A DNA stretch of 64,000 nucleotides from Hoylesella buccalis ATCC 35310 (GTDB taxonomy: Bacteria; Bacteroidota; Bacteroidia; Bacteroidales; Bacteroidaceae): NCBI RefSeq assembly GCF_025151385.1, contig NZ_CP102287.1, positions 496,001-560,000 on the forward strand. Direction: 5' to 3'. The notes below the pieces were generated by a model, which saw only the letters and a list, made by a program, of their open reading frames with translations, searched no databases and had not been told where the DNA came from. This document shows, piece by piece, positions 36,874 through 45,980 of the stretch. The translations under genes and the position numbers were made by a program. Every line of letters begins with the position of its first letter. The stretch's first letter is position 1.

Positions 36874-37384
36874 GTTCTCTTTTTTGCTTGCGATAATATC
36901 TTGTCATGCCGAAGACCACGGCCAAGGCAGCCGCTACCAATAGGAGGATGGAGGTGTTGATGAACTGGTCGGCCATGCGAAGGAGCGTGCTGTCCGTGAA
37001 ACTCTTTCCGTTAGTCATCAGCGGTTGTGTTGAACCCAATGCGAAAGTCAGGACGAGGACCATCAGCGTTCCACCCGCCACGCAGCGACTGATTAATGAA
37101 GTGGGGATGCCATTGCTTACCTTTGACTCGCTGCGTCGACGTTTTGTTTCACGTAAGATGGACCAAACACCGATGCCTACTGTCGTGACCAACAGCGTAT
37201 ACATAAAGAAGAGTAGGGCGGTAGTGAGTAAAGGTTCGTTGAAGTCGGGGTTCTCAACGTACGGCTGGTCATAGCCCACCAGATAGTAGAGGGCGAACAA
37301 GCAGACCGTCAGAGCTGACAAAACGTACAGCACCCACCTGGAGAGCTGTTCCGTTGAACGATGCTGTAGGTCGATGTGCTTCAT
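36863..37384 (-). CDS. four-helix membrane protein of the ExbB/ExbD operon
   Basis: 173 aa with four hydrophobic segments at about residues 17-38, 53-75, 103-120 and 142-160, separated by a basic loop (RETKRRRSESK). No domain I recognise. Its stop overlaps exbD by 11 nt and its start overlaps exbB by 4 nt, so its product is made in proportion to the motor subunits; an accessory role in the ExbB/ExbD complex is a reasonable guess only. Confidence 0.75.
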   Translation of the reverse strand: MKHIDLQHRSTEQLSRWVLYVLSALTVCLFALYYLVGYDQPYVENPDFNEPLLTTALLFFMYTLLVTTVGIGVWSILRETKRRRSESKVSNGIPTSLISRCVAGGTLMVLVLTFALGSTQPLMTNGKSFTDSTLLRMADQFINTSILLLVAAALAVVFGMTRYYRKQKREHAD

Positions 37385-38205
37385 TTCGATAGTTTATGCT
37401 TCATCAGTGCATCAAGCAGCGTGATGGCCGACTCTTCCATCTGTGCCGTGATATGGTCTATTTTTGACAAGATGTAATTGTAAAACACCTGTAAGATGAG
37501 GGCTACGATAATTCCGAAAATCGTGGTGATGAGTGCCACCTTCATACCCGCAGCCACGATGGTGGGACTGATGTCGCCGGCCATCTGTATCTGGTCGAAC
37601 GTCATAATCATGCCAATGACCGTTCCTAAGAAACCCAACGAAGGAGCCATGGCGATGAACAGCGTAATCCACGAACAGCCTTTCTCCAGGTTGCTGGCTT
37701 GGACAGAGCCGTAAGATGCCACCGAACGTTCTATGTTCTCAATCGGTTCGTCCACACGACTTAGCCCCTCGTAGCACAGCGAGGCTACAGGTCCGCGTGT
37801 CGTTTGGCATTGTTGCTTGGCTTCTTCCAAATCCTTGCTCTCTATCTTTGTAATCACATCGGCCATGAATCGCTTGGCATCAATCTCCGACAAGCTGAGG
37901 TAAATGATGCGCTCGATGCAGAACGCCAAACCTAAGATGAGCACTAACGCCACCAGCGACATGAAGCCGGCGTTGCCTTCAATGAACTTGGTTTTCAAAA
38001 ACTGGTGCACGCCACTGTTCTCTGTAGCCATGCCCATGCTGTCGGCCGTGGCCGCAAGGTCTTCGTTCATCGCAGCTTGTATGGCACTGTCGTTCTGTGC
38101 AACCGATATGGAATCGGCATTGCTGGGCTGTTGGGCTGACAAAGCCATGGTATGAACAAAGATGAAAAATGAGGCTATGAAGAGCTTGGTAAACAATATT
38201 TTCAT
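37381..38205 (-). CDS. exbB: MotA/TolQ/ExbB proton channel protein
   Basis: 274 aa from MKILFTKLFIASFFIFVHTM (signal-like first helix). An N-terminal periplasmic extension (residues about 27-75, Ala/Asp/Ser-rich) precedes three helices; the MotA/TolQ/ExbB domain is clear in SWITLFIAMAPSLGFLGTVI, GMIMTFDQIQMAGDISPTIV and AAGMKVALITTIFGIIVALI. The channel subunit of a TonB-type motor. First gene of the exbB-membrane protein-exbD-exbD operon, with its own promoter; no tonB gene is in the operon. Confidence 0.92.
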   Translation of the reverse strand: MKILFTKLFIASFFIFVHTMALSAQQPSNADSISVAQNDSAIQAAMNEDLAATADSMGMATENSGVHQFLKTKFIEGNAGFMSLVALVLILGLAFCIERIIYLSLSEIDAKRFMADVITKIESKDLEEAKQQCQTTRGPVASLCYEGLSRVDEPIENIERSVASYGSVQASNLEKGCSWITLFIAMAPSLGFLGTVIGMIMTFDQIQMAGDISPTIVAAGMKVALITTIFGIIVALILQVFYNYILSKIDHITAQMEESAITLLDALMKHKLSK

Positions 38206-38267
38206 TTTCAAGTGATCGTTTTAAGGTGCAGACGGTACGGTCTGTTTACCTTATTTTATAGTGAGGT

Positions 38268-38297
38268 CAAAGGTACGTATTTTGGCTAATAACGCCA
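38268..38297 (-). promoter_or_regulatory. promoter of the exbB operon
   Basis: Minus strand TTG (38297-38295), 19 nt, TACCTTTG (38275-38268). The roughly 55-nt leader contains an interrupted inverted repeat AAGGTgcAGAC / GTCTgtttACCTT at 38223-38252. Confidence 0.65.
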
Positions 38298-38590
38298 AGT
38301 GATGTTCTCATAAATATCTTTAAACGCCTTCAATTCGTGCGAAAGCAACAGGACGGTATAATGCGATTTTAGTAGAATCTGATAAAAAGACAGGCTGAAG
38401 GGGCGCGTGTATCTCCGCATTCACAAGTAGGAATGGTTAATTTTGAGTATGAAGAGTTGTCAGTACGGGAGATGTCTGATTCTCAAATCTGTTGATAAGA
38501 AGTTGATATTTCTAAGCGCCTTATTATTAGCATCTTACAGAGAATTTTAATCTGATGTTTGGTGATCGTTTGCTTTGGCCTTTAATGTCT

Positions 38591-38686
38591 ATGACTTTGG
38601 TAGTTAAACTCAATGACTTTGGTCGTTAAACTCAATGACTTTGCCCTTCAAACCCAATGACTTTGGTTATTAAACTCAATGACTTT
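38591..38686 (+). repeat. 22-bp tandem repeat, five units
   Basis: ATGACTTT recurs at 38591, 38613, 38635, 38657 and 38679, exactly every 22 bp. Between them runs a nearly constant GGTnRTTAAACTCA. The third unit is the most diverged. No unique spacers exist, so it is not CRISPR. The reverse complement occurs at 5950-6017. The neighbouring sequence 38298-38590 holds no gene I can support. Confidence 0.85.
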
Positions 38687-38743
38687 GCGTTTTTCCTAAA
38701 ATCAGTTTAAATTCCAAGCACTTTGACTTAAAGTTGGAAAAAT

Positions 38744-38773
38744 GAAAAAAGGATGGCCTTCAAGACCATCCTT
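38744..38773 (-). terminator. terminator of tRNA-Arg
   Basis: On the minus strand AAGGATGG (38773-38766) pairs with CCATCCTT (38756-38749), then a T-run. It begins 6 nt after the tRNA 3' end. Confidence 0.85.
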
Positions 38774-38778
38774 CTGCG

Positions 38779-38852
38779 TGACTCCCGCGGGATTCAAACC
38801 CACAACCTTCTGATCCGTAGTCAGATGCTCTATTCAGTTGAGCTAGGGAGCC
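38779..38852 (-). tRNA. tRNA-Arg (anticodon ACG)
   Basis: 74-nt cloverleaf on the minus strand: acceptor GGCTCCC / GGGAGTC (one G-T pair), D arm TAGCTCAACTGAATAGAGCA, anticodon loop CTACGGA with ACG at positions 34-36, T arm GTGGGTTTGAATCCCGC. CCA is not encoded and must be added. It reads CGN codons after A34 deamination (family knowledge). Followed by a hairpin terminator. Confidence 0.95.
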
Positions 38853-39019
38853 GTTAGCAATTCTCTTTTTGTGATTGCGAGTGCAAAGGTAAAAGGTTTT
38901 TATGTAACCGCCAAATCTTTTTCTGATTTTTTTAGAACTTTCGTGAAAAATAAAAGCAAAATGTCAGCTGGTGGGATGAATGCTGTCTGGCTTTACTTTT
39001 CATCGGTTTGCTCGTACAA

Positions 39020-39048
39020 ATAAAAACGCCACCCGTAGTGGGTGGCGT
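39020..39048 (-). terminator. intrinsic terminator of htpG
   Basis: ACGCCACCC (39026-39034) and GGGTGGCGT (39040-39048) form a 9-bp stem with a 5-nt loop; on the minus strand it is followed by TTTTATTTG. Confidence 0.85.
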
Positions 39049-39099
39049 CTTATTTGATTTGAGATTTAAAAATCTTACATCTTTCGTATTGATGACCTT

Positions 39100-41154
39100 C
39101 TATTTAATCAAATCAACACTGCGTTTGAGGAAGGCATCGAGTGATGCTCCCTTGAGCATGCCATTCTGTAGCAGGGCAAGGTCAATGAGCTGATGCACCA
39201 CTTGGTTGTCCTTGGCGGCCTTGGAGATGACGGCTGTCTTCTTCTCTTTCTGCTCCTTGAGGGCTTTTTCAGTGTTCTGCAAGTCGTCTTTCTCTTCTTG
39301 CGTCACCTCTTCTGACTTCTTCTTGTCTTGACTCTGGTGCAGGGCGGCCAAGCGAGCTTCCTGACCTTTTATCTCACTGAGTATCGGTTTCAGCTCTGCC
39401 TCGGTTGCCTTGTTGCTCTTGGCAAGAACGTCCTTGATGAGTCGGTGGTCGCTGTTCAGCACCAAGGTGTACATGTCGGGCATGCTACCATAGAAGGCCA
39501 TGCCAGCTTGGAACTTGCTCATATCCTTCATACGGCGCATGTACTCGCTCTGTGTGATGACCAACGGAGTTGCTGTTTCACCCAAAGGCTGCACTTCTAC
39601 GTTGAACTCAACCTGAGCCATCTTTGGCATTTGCGACTTGAAAACTTGTGACAGATTGTCGCTTTCCTCGCTCGAAAGTTTGTTTTCTTTGGCATCTTCC
39701 TTCACAATCAGACGGTCAATAATGTCGCCATCCACACGTGTAAAGCGGCATTTTTCAAACTTTTGTTCATACATGGATACGGTTGCCACATCCAATTGCC
39801 CGTCGAACAGCAAGACATTATACCCCTTAGCCTTGGCAGACTCGATAAATGAGTACTGCTCATCCTTGTCGGTGGCATAAAGATAGATCAGTTGTCCGTC
39901 CTTATCTGTTTGCTCATCCTTAATCAAGGTATTGTACTCATCATAGGTGAAGAACTTCCCATCAACATCCTTGAACAATGCGAAGTCTTTCGCGCGCTCA
40001 TAGAAATCTTCCTGTGTGAGCATTCCGTAGTTGATGAAAATTTTGAGGTCATTCCATTTTTCTTCATAGTCTTTGCGGTTTTCCTTGAAGATAGCCTGCA
40101 AGCGGTCGGCCACTTTCTTGGTGATGTAAGTGGATATCTTTTTCACGTTCGCATCACTTTGCAGATAACTTCGGCTCACGTTCAACGGGATGTCCGGCGA
40201 GTCGATGACGCCATGGAGCAGTGTAAGGAATTGCGGAACAATGCCTTCTACCTGATCGGTGACATATACCTGATTGCTGTAGAGTTGTATTTTGTTCGGC
40301 TGCAATTCGATGTTCGACTTTACTCGTGGGAAGTAGAGAATGCCGGTGAGGTTGAATGGGTAGTCAACGTTGAGGTGTATCCAGAACAAAGGCTCGTCCT
40401 GCATGGGGTAGAGGTTCTGGTAAAATTTCTTATAATCTTCATCTTTCAGCGTAGACGGTGTCTTTGTCCAAAGCGGTTCGGTGTCGTTGATGAGATTGTC
40501 TTCCTCGGTATCCACCTGTTTTCCATCTTCCCATTTGGTCTTTTTGCCAAAGGCGATAGGTACGGGAAGGAACTTACAGTACTTGTTCAGCAAGCTTTCG
40601 ATGCGAGATTTCTCAAGAAACTCCTTGCAGTCGTCATCTATGTAGAGTACGATGTCGCTGCCTCGGTCGGCCTTCTCAATGTTCTCAATGGTAAATTCCG
40701 GACTTCCGTCGCAACTCCATTTCACGGCTTGCTCGCCATCGCGATAGCTTTTCGTGATGATTTCCACTTTCTTGCTGACCATGAACGCAGAGTAGAATCC
40801 CAGTCCGAAGTGTCCAATGATGGCATTGGCGTTCTCTTTGTACTTCTCCATGAAATCGTTCACGCCAGAGAATGCAATCTGGTTGATGTATTTGTCTATC
40901 TCTTCAGCGTTCATACCAATGCCTCGGTCGCTGATAGTCAACGTTCCTTGCTCTTTGTCGAGCTTGATACGAATGGTCAAGTCGCCCTCTTCGCCCTTAA
41001 AGTCGCCTTGTTTGACCAGCGTCTTGAGCTTTTGTGTGGCGTCTACAGCATTGCTGACGAGTTCGCGTAAGAATATTTCGTGATCTGAATACAGAAATTT
41101 TTTAATGACGGGGAATATGTTTTCTGTTGTAACCCCGATATTACCTTTTTGCAT
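39100..41154 (-). CDS. htpG: Hsp90-type molecular chaperone HtpG
   Basis: 684 aa ATP-dependent chaperone. N-terminal GHKL ATPase: MQKGNIGVTTENIFPVIKKF, then LVSNAVDATQKLKTL, ISDRGIGMNAEEID, and IGHFGLGFYSAFMV (ATP lid). The middle domain carries a conserved WIHLNVDYPFNLTG-type strand and the catalytic-loop Arg region DIPLNVSRSYLQSD. The C-terminal dimerisation part has a long Lys/Glu-rich coiled segment near 600-650 (SQDKKKSEEVTQEEKDDLQN), longer than in E. coli. Single-gene unit ended by the hairpin at 39026. I found no certain promoter. Confidence 0.96.
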   Translation of the reverse strand: MQKGNIGVTTENIFPVIKKFLYSDHEIFLRELVSNAVDATQKLKTLVKQGDFKGEEGDLTIRIKLDKEQGTLTISDRGIGMNAEEIDKYINQIAFSGVNDFMEKYKENANAIIGHFGLGFYSAFMVSKKVEIITKSYRDGEQAVKWSCDGSPEFTIENIEKADRGSDIVLYIDDDCKEFLEKSRIESLLNKYCKFLPVPIAFGKKTKWEDGKQVDTEEDNLINDTEPLWTKTPSTLKDEDYKKFYQNLYPMQDEPLFWIHLNVDYPFNLTGILYFPRVKSNIELQPNKIQLYSNQVYVTDQVEGIVPQFLTLLHGVIDSPDIPLNVSRSYLQSDANVKKISTYITKKVADRLQAIFKENRKDYEEKWNDLKIFINYGMLTQEDFYERAKDFALFKDVDGKFFTYDEYNTLIKDEQTDKDGQLIYLYATDKDEQYSFIESAKAKGYNVLLFDGQLDVATVSMYEQKFEKCRFTRVDGDIIDRLIVKEDAKENKLSSEESDNLSQVFKSQMPKMAQVEFNVEVQPLGETATPLVITQSEYMRRMKDMSKFQAGMAFYGSMPDMYTLVLNSDHRLIKDVLAKSNKATEAELKPILSEIKGQEARLAALHQSQDKKKSEEVTQEEKDDLQNTEKALKEQKEKKTAVISKAAKDNQVVHQLIDLALLQNGMLKGASLDAFLKRSVDLIK

Positions 41155-41224
41155 ATAATGATATGTTAATAATTTTTTCCATCAACATTAATGCAAATAA
41201 TGTGCCAAAGTATATTAAAAATAA

Positions 41225-41338
41225 AGGAGTAAGACAAATTGAAGTATTTGAGCCTTGCGCTTTGGTTGAATATCAACCCTGAGTCAAGCTCCATGGTGCA
41301 TGGAATGCACCCGATAACTCCAACTTTGTCTTACTCCT
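41225..41338 (-). other. multi-hairpin structured element between lpdA and htpG
   Basis: Outer arms AGGAGTAAGACAAA (41225-41238) and TTTGTCTTACTCCT (41325-41338) are perfect 14-bp complements. Inside lie two further perfect hairpins, GGTTGAATATCAACC (41264-41278) and GGTGCATGGAATGCACC (41295-41311), and an imperfect pairing GAGCCTTG (41250-41257) with CAAGCTC (41285-41291). Read on the minus strand, the structure starts 45 nt after lpdA and its last arm is followed by TTTATTTTT, so at least a terminator of the gcv operon; the inner branches are more than a terminator needs. Confidence 0.6.
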
Positions 41339-41382
41339 CCTATTGTTGAAGTGATGGGCTCTTTAAGACAGCCGCATCCTTC

Positions 41383-42687
41383 CTAACCGATGGCCATGTC
41401 CTGCAAAATCTCACCCAAAGTGGGGTGGGTGTGGATGATGTCCTTCAGTCGGTCGATTGTGATGTCCATGTTCATCAGTGCCGAAATCTCTTGCACCAAT
41501 TCAGCGGCATGGGCACCGTAGATGTGACAACCAATGATTTTGTTCTGTTCGTCAACAATCAGTTTCGCCATACCTTCAGGTTCTTCCATCGACAGGGCGC
41601 GGCCATTGGCACGGTAGTAGCCTTTTCGAACCGTATAATTTAGTTCTTCGGCCTTACATGCATCTTCGGTCTTGCCCACTGAAGCAGCCTCGGGAAGGGT
41701 GAACACGGCAGCAGGCATGATGTCGAAACGAATGTTGTCGCTCTTGCCAAGGATGTGGTTCACGGCTCTGAAACCTTGGAAAGTCGCAGCATGGGCAAGC
41801 ATCTGACGGCCGTTTGTGTCGCCGATGGCATAAATACCGTTGATGGAAGTTTCCATGTTATCATCGACCAAAATGCCCTTTTTATCGTAGGCAATGCCCA
41901 TGACGTCCAGATTTAGTGAATCCATGTTGGCCGCACGACCTGTTGCGATGAGGATGGTATCGGCCTCTACGGTCTGTTCTTTGCCTTTCCGCTCAAAGGT
42001 CACTTTGCCTTGATGAATGCTCTTCACACCAGCTTGCAGGTAGAATTCAATGCCTTTCTTCTCCATGCACTTGCGCAAACGCTTGGCAATGTCGCTGTCG
42101 AGCGTTGGCAAACATTCTTTCATGAACTCCACGACGGTCACCTTACTGCCGAAACTGGCGAATGCAGAAGCAAATTCCATCCCGATAACCCCAGCGCCTA
42201 CGATGCACAGTTTCTCGGGAACGTGGTCGATATTCAACAGTTCTGTCGATGTTACAACATTCGATTCTCCTCCCTGTTGATACACCAATCCCTCGATGGG
42301 TGGCATCTTTGCGTGCGATCCAGTGGCGATGATGATGTGCTTTGCCTGGTATTCTTCACCGTTGGCAACCACCGTTTGGCTGTCCTTGAAAACGGCTTTG
42401 CCTCGCACCAACGTGATGTTGGGCTGTGATAGTAGGGTCTGCACACCCTCTCTCAGCTGCTGAATGGTCTGTTGCTTGCGTTCCATCACCAACTCAAATG
42501 CTGGTATGGTCTCTTTCGAGGCATCGTGCGCCAAACACTTTGTCGGTATGCAACCACTGTTGAGACATGTGCCACCGACCTCCAGCTCTTCAAAAATCAG
42601 AACTTGAAGGCCGTTCTTAGCGGCATAATCGGCAGCCCGGTAACCTCCGGGGCCACTGCCGATGATGATGAGATCAGTTGTTGTCAT
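41383..42687 (-). CDS. lpdA: dihydrolipoyl dehydrogenase (L protein)
   Basis: 434 aa from MTTTDLIIIGSGPGGYRAAD. FAD-binding Rossmann motif at residues 7-20, redox-active Cys41 and Cys46 in GGTCLNSGCIPTK, NAD-binding GAGVIGMEFASAFASFGSKV near 175, and the C-terminal IIHTHPTLGEI with the catalytic His-Glu pair. It reoxidises the lipoyl arm of the H protein. Its start lies 14 nt inside gcvPB, which ties it to glycine cleavage instead of to a 2-oxoacid dehydrogenase. Last gene of the operon. Confidence 0.95.
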   Translation of the reverse strand: MTTTDLIIIGSGPGGYRAADYAAKNGLQVLIFEELEVGGTCLNSGCIPTKCLAHDASKETIPAFELVMERKQQTIQQLREGVQTLLSQPNITLVRGKAVFKDSQTVVANGEEYQAKHIIIATGSHAKMPPIEGLVYQQGGESNVVTSTELLNIDHVPEKLCIVGAGVIGMEFASAFASFGSKVTVVEFMKECLPTLDSDIAKRLRKCMEKKGIEFYLQAGVKSIHQGKVTFERKGKEQTVEADTILIATGRAANMDSLNLDVMGIAYDKKGILVDDNMETSINGIYAIGDTNGRQMLAHAATFQGFRAVNHILGKSDNIRFDIMPAAVFTLPEAASVGKTEDACKAEELNYTVRKGYYRANGRALSMEEPEGMAKLIVDEQNKIIGCHIYGAHAAELVQEISALMNMDITIDRLKDIIHTHPTLGEILQDMAIG

Positions 42688-44116
42688 GGATGAGCTGTTG
42701 ATAGGTGAGTATCGGATGTTTAGCCGCTTCCACATCATTCACACGCTTGACAGGCGTTTCGTGTGGTGCGCCCTTAACGATATCAGGGTTGGTCTTCGCT
42801 TCCTCAGCTATCTTGCGCATCACATCAATGAAACCATCAATGGTGTCTTTGCTTTCGCTTTCGGTTGGCTCTATCATCATTGCTTCGTGGAAAAGCAGTG
42901 GGAAATAGATGGTGGGAGCGTGGAAACCGTAATCTAACAGGCGTTTGGCAACGTCCATCGTGGTGACTCCCGTGCTCTTATCTTTCAATCCATCGAAAAC
43001 AAACTCGTGCTTGCAGACCTTGTCAATAGGCAGTTCGTACACATCTTTCAAGCTATTCATGATGTAGTTAGCATTCAGTGTCGCGTATGGACCTACCTTC
43101 TTCACGTTTTCCCTACCTAGAGAGAGAATGTAAGTATAGGCTCTCAGGTAGGTTGCAAAATGTCCATGATAAGGATGAATGGTGATGGCTGTGCCTGTAT
43201 GGCCTTTCACCTTGCAGTTGTTGGTGGGTAAAAAATCTACCAATTTCTCGCAAACGCCAACTGGACCCGAACCTGGTCCACCTCCACCATGGGGCGTAGA
43301 GAATGTTTTGTGCAGGTTAATGTGCATCACGTCGAAGCCCATGTCGCCTGGTCTACATTCGCCCAAAAGCGGATTGAGGTTGGCTCCGTCGTAATACATC
43401 AAACCACCACAGTCGTGGATGAGTTTGGTAATCTCGGGGATATGCACCTCGAATAGGCCGAGAGTGTTGGGGTTTGTCATCATCATGCCGGCGATGTCGT
43501 CACCCAAAAGGGTCTTGAGGTGCTCAACATCTACCAGTCCATCGGGTGTACTCTTCACCTCTACCACATCCAATCCGCATACGGCAGCTGAAGCTGGGTT
43601 GGTTCCATGAGCCGAGTCGGGTACGATGACCTTGGTTCTCTGATGGTCGTTACGACTCTCATGATAGGCCTTGATGATCATCAATCCCGTCAACTCACCA
43701 TGTGCACCGGCACAAGGATTCAGCGTGAAGCGTGACAAACCTGTCAGCTCAGATAATGACTGTTGCAAGTTCTCATACACTTCCTCGGCACCTTTCACCG
43801 TCTCAGCCGGTTGAAGGGGATGCAGATTGGCGAAAGCAGGGTGTGCGGCAATTTCCTCGTTGATGGGTGGATTGTATTTCATCGTACACGATCCCAAAGG
43901 ATAAAAACCATTATCAACGCCGAAATTGTTCCCGCTATGATTAGTGTAATGGCGCACCACGGTCATCTCATCACACTCCGGAAGCTCGGCATCGGCTGTC
44001 CTTTTCAGTTCGGCGGGTATTTCATGGTGGCCAAATTGATTCTTGGGCAGACTGTACCCACGTCGTCCTGGATGCGACAACTCAAATATCAGATTGCTAT
44101 ATAGTTTATGATTCAT
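42674..44116 (-). CDS. gcvPB: glycine dehydrogenase (decarboxylating) subunit 2
   Basis: 480 aa; C-terminal half of the P protein, which decarboxylates glycine and passes the aminomethyl group to the H-protein lipoyl arm. PLP Lys270 lies in MHINLHKTFSTPHGGGGPG; other landmarks are DNGFYPLGSCTMKYNPPIN, VPDSAHGTNPASA and YYDGANLNPLLG. It overlaps gcvPA by 4 nt and lpdA by 14 nt. In many bacteria both halves are one chain of about 950 aa; here they are separate genes. Confidence 0.96.
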   Translation of the reverse strand: MNHKLYSNLIFELSHPGRRGYSLPKNQFGHHEIPAELKRTADAELPECDEMTVVRHYTNHSGNNFGVDNGFYPLGSCTMKYNPPINEEIAAHPAFANLHPLQPAETVKGAEEVYENLQQSLSELTGLSRFTLNPCAGAHGELTGLMIIKAYHESRNDHQRTKVIVPDSAHGTNPASAAVCGLDVVEVKSTPDGLVDVEHLKTLLGDDIAGMMMTNPNTLGLFEVHIPEITKLIHDCGGLMYYDGANLNPLLGECRPGDMGFDVMHINLHKTFSTPHGGGGPGSGPVGVCEKLVDFLPTNNCKVKGHTGTAITIHPYHGHFATYLRAYTYILSLGRENVKKVGPYATLNANYIMNSLKDVYELPIDKVCKHEFVFDGLKDKSTGVTTMDVAKRLLDYGFHAPTIYFPLLFHEAMMIEPTESESKDTIDGFIDVMRKIAEEAKTNPDIVKGAPHETPVKRVNDVEAAKHPILTYQQLIHDNN

Positions 44117-45429
44117 GACACAAGTTCTATTAGTTTGTCTATTTCATCCTTGGTTCTCTTCTCGGTGACAGCCAGCATGAGCATGTCGTCTCCAACCTGT
44201 ACGCCTCCGAAGATGCCGTTGTCTATCAGTCGTTGTTGCAGTTGTTTGATGTCACCATCATACCGTACGCAGAATTCATTGAAGAAAGGCTGGTTGAAAG
44301 CCAATGAGAAATGGCCTGTCTTCACCAGCTTTTCGCACAGATAGTGCGCACCGTCGTACGACAATTGGGCTACTTCTTTCAGACCTTCCTTGCCCATCAG
44401 TGACAGGTAAATGGTCACCCAAAGAGCCATCAGCGACTGATTGGAACAGATGTTCGATGTGGCTTTCTCCCTTCTGATATGTTGTTCGCGGGCTTGAAGG
44501 GTCAAAACAAACACGCGTTGGCCATCCTCATCAACGGTCTTGCCGACGATTCGTCCCGGCATCTTGCGCATCATTTTCGTGGTACAGCACATGTAACCCA
44601 CATAAGGACCGCCCCAACTCATCGGGATGCCCAATGATTGACCTTCGCCAACGGCGATGTCTGCTCCTAATTCAGCAGGTGTCTTCAACAAAGCGAGGTC
44701 TGCCGGATTGCTGTTCATGATGAACAATGCTTTCTGCTCATGACACAGGTCGGCCACCCCAGTGTAATCTTCTACAATGCCATAGTAGTTGGGATACTGA
44801 ACCACAACGCCTGCCACGCCGCCTTCTGACAGCTTCTGTTGCAGTTGTTGTTGGTCGGTAACACCCTCTTTCTGCGGAATTAGGTCAATTTCTATGTTCT
44901 GATAGTGAGCATAAGTCTTGACAACGGCCAGGATTTTAGGATCCACCGTCTCAGAAATCAACACTCTGTAGGCTTTCTTGTTGTTGGCCTTTGCCATCAA
45001 GACAGCCTCGGCTGTGGCTGTAGCACCATCGTACATGGAGGCGTTAGACACTTCCATACCGGTGAGTTCGGCCATCATACTTTGAAACTCGAAGATGTAA
45101 TGTAGGGTGCCTTGTGAAATCTCGGCTTGATAAGGTGTGTAACTGGTCAGAAATTCAGACCGTTCTACCAGATAAGGCACTGCCGAAGGATAGTATCTAT
45201 CGTACACGCCGGCGCCGGCAAAGCAGGTCAGTTGCTTGTTTTTGGCCCCCAGCTCGTTGAAGAACTGACGAATCTCAAGTTCGCTTTTTGCTTCCGGCAG
45301 CTTGTATTCTCCCTTGAACCGCACTTCTTCCGGAATCTCTTGATAAAGATCATCGAGCGACTTGACGCCAATCTTCTCCAACATCTGAGCTACATCCTCT
45401 TCCGTATGTGGAAAAAACTTGTAAGTCAT
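44113..45429 (-). CDS. gcvPA: glycine dehydrogenase (decarboxylating) subunit 1
   Basis: 438 aa; N-terminal half of the P protein. It has the PLP-fold shape without the Lys; recognisable stretches are CFAGAGVYDRYYPSAV, SEFLTSYTPYQAEISQGTLH, NASMYDGATATAEAV and GGPYVGYMCCTTKMMRKMPG. The start MTYKFFPHTEEDVAQMLEKI is standard for the family. It lies 5 nt after gcvH and overlaps gcvPB by 4 nt (ATGA), which suits equal production of the two subunits. Confidence 0.96.
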   Translation of the reverse strand: MTYKFFPHTEEDVAQMLEKIGVKSLDDLYQEIPEEVRFKGEYKLPEAKSELEIRQFFNELGAKNKQLTCFAGAGVYDRYYPSAVPYLVERSEFLTSYTPYQAEISQGTLHYIFEFQSMMAELTGMEVSNASMYDGATATAEAVLMAKANNKKAYRVLISETVDPKILAVVKTYAHYQNIEIDLIPQKEGVTDQQQLQQKLSEGGVAGVVVQYPNYYGIVEDYTGVADLCHEQKALFIMNSNPADLALLKTPAELGADIAVGEGQSLGIPMSWGGPYVGYMCCTTKMMRKMPGRIVGKTVDEDGQRVFVLTLQAREQHIRREKATSNICSNQSLMALWVTIYLSLMGKEGLKEVAQLSYDGAHYLCEKLVKTGHFSLAFNQPFFNEFCVRYDGDIKQLQQRLIDNGIFGGVQVGDDMLMLAVTEKRTKDEIDKLIELVS

Positions 45430-45434
45430 TGTAT

Positions 45435-45815
45435 TTATTTGTTACAGAATTCTTCGTATTTCTTGGCATCCATCAGGTTGTCCAGCTCGCTGGTATCCGA
45501 CAGTTCTACCTTAATAATCCATGCACCGAAAGCATCTTGGTTAATCAACTCTGGTGTGTCTTCCAAAGCCTCATTCACCTCTACAACCTTTCCACTCACG
45601 GGAGTACTGAGGTCGCTGGCAGCCTTTACGCTCTCAACGGCACCAAAATCGTCGCCTGCTTCTATCTCGTCGTCAACGTCTGGCAGGTCCACATAAACGA
45701 TGTTGCCTAATGCCTGTTGTGCATAATCGGTAATACCGATGCTGGCGATGTTACCTTCTACTTTTACAAACTCATGTGACTCGCTATAATAGAGTCCTTC
45801 AATCACTTTTGCCAT
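45435..45815 (-). CDS. gcvH: glycine cleavage system H protein
   Basis: 126 aa lipoyl carrier. The lipoylation site is Lys64 in [20 protein letters not shown], the standard position. Begins [20 protein letters not shown]. It carries the methylamine group between the P, T and L proteins. Between gcvT and this gene is a 165-nt gap (45816-45980) with no gene; the other neighbours are tightly spaced. Confidence 0.97.
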   Translation of the reverse strand: MAKVIEGLYYSESHEFVKVEGNIASIGITDYAQQALGNIVYVDLPDVDDEIEAGDDFGAVESVKAASDLSTPVSGKVVEVNEALEDTPELINQDAFGAWIIKVELSDTSELDNLMDAKKYEEFCNK

Positions 45816-45980
45816 AATATGTTATATTAATTAATGTTATACTTGATAGTTGCTTCACTGTGTTCTCCGTTCATTCCCTCATCGTTGAGAAAAGCTATTT
45901 GGGAAACGGTGACTGGCTTCCATACTCTTCGGACTTGTCCTGTTGATGGAAACCACCGCTGGGAGAAACCCACAGCTAAG

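Noticed and set aside
38591..38686. CRISPR array
   Set aside because: The 22-bp units are directly tandem with no unique spacers and no cas genes are present.
39892..41070. 392-codon open frame on the plus strand opposite htpG
   Set aside because: Entirely antisense to a conserved chaperone gene; its codon pattern mirrors htpG and the protein shows no domain. A shadow frame.
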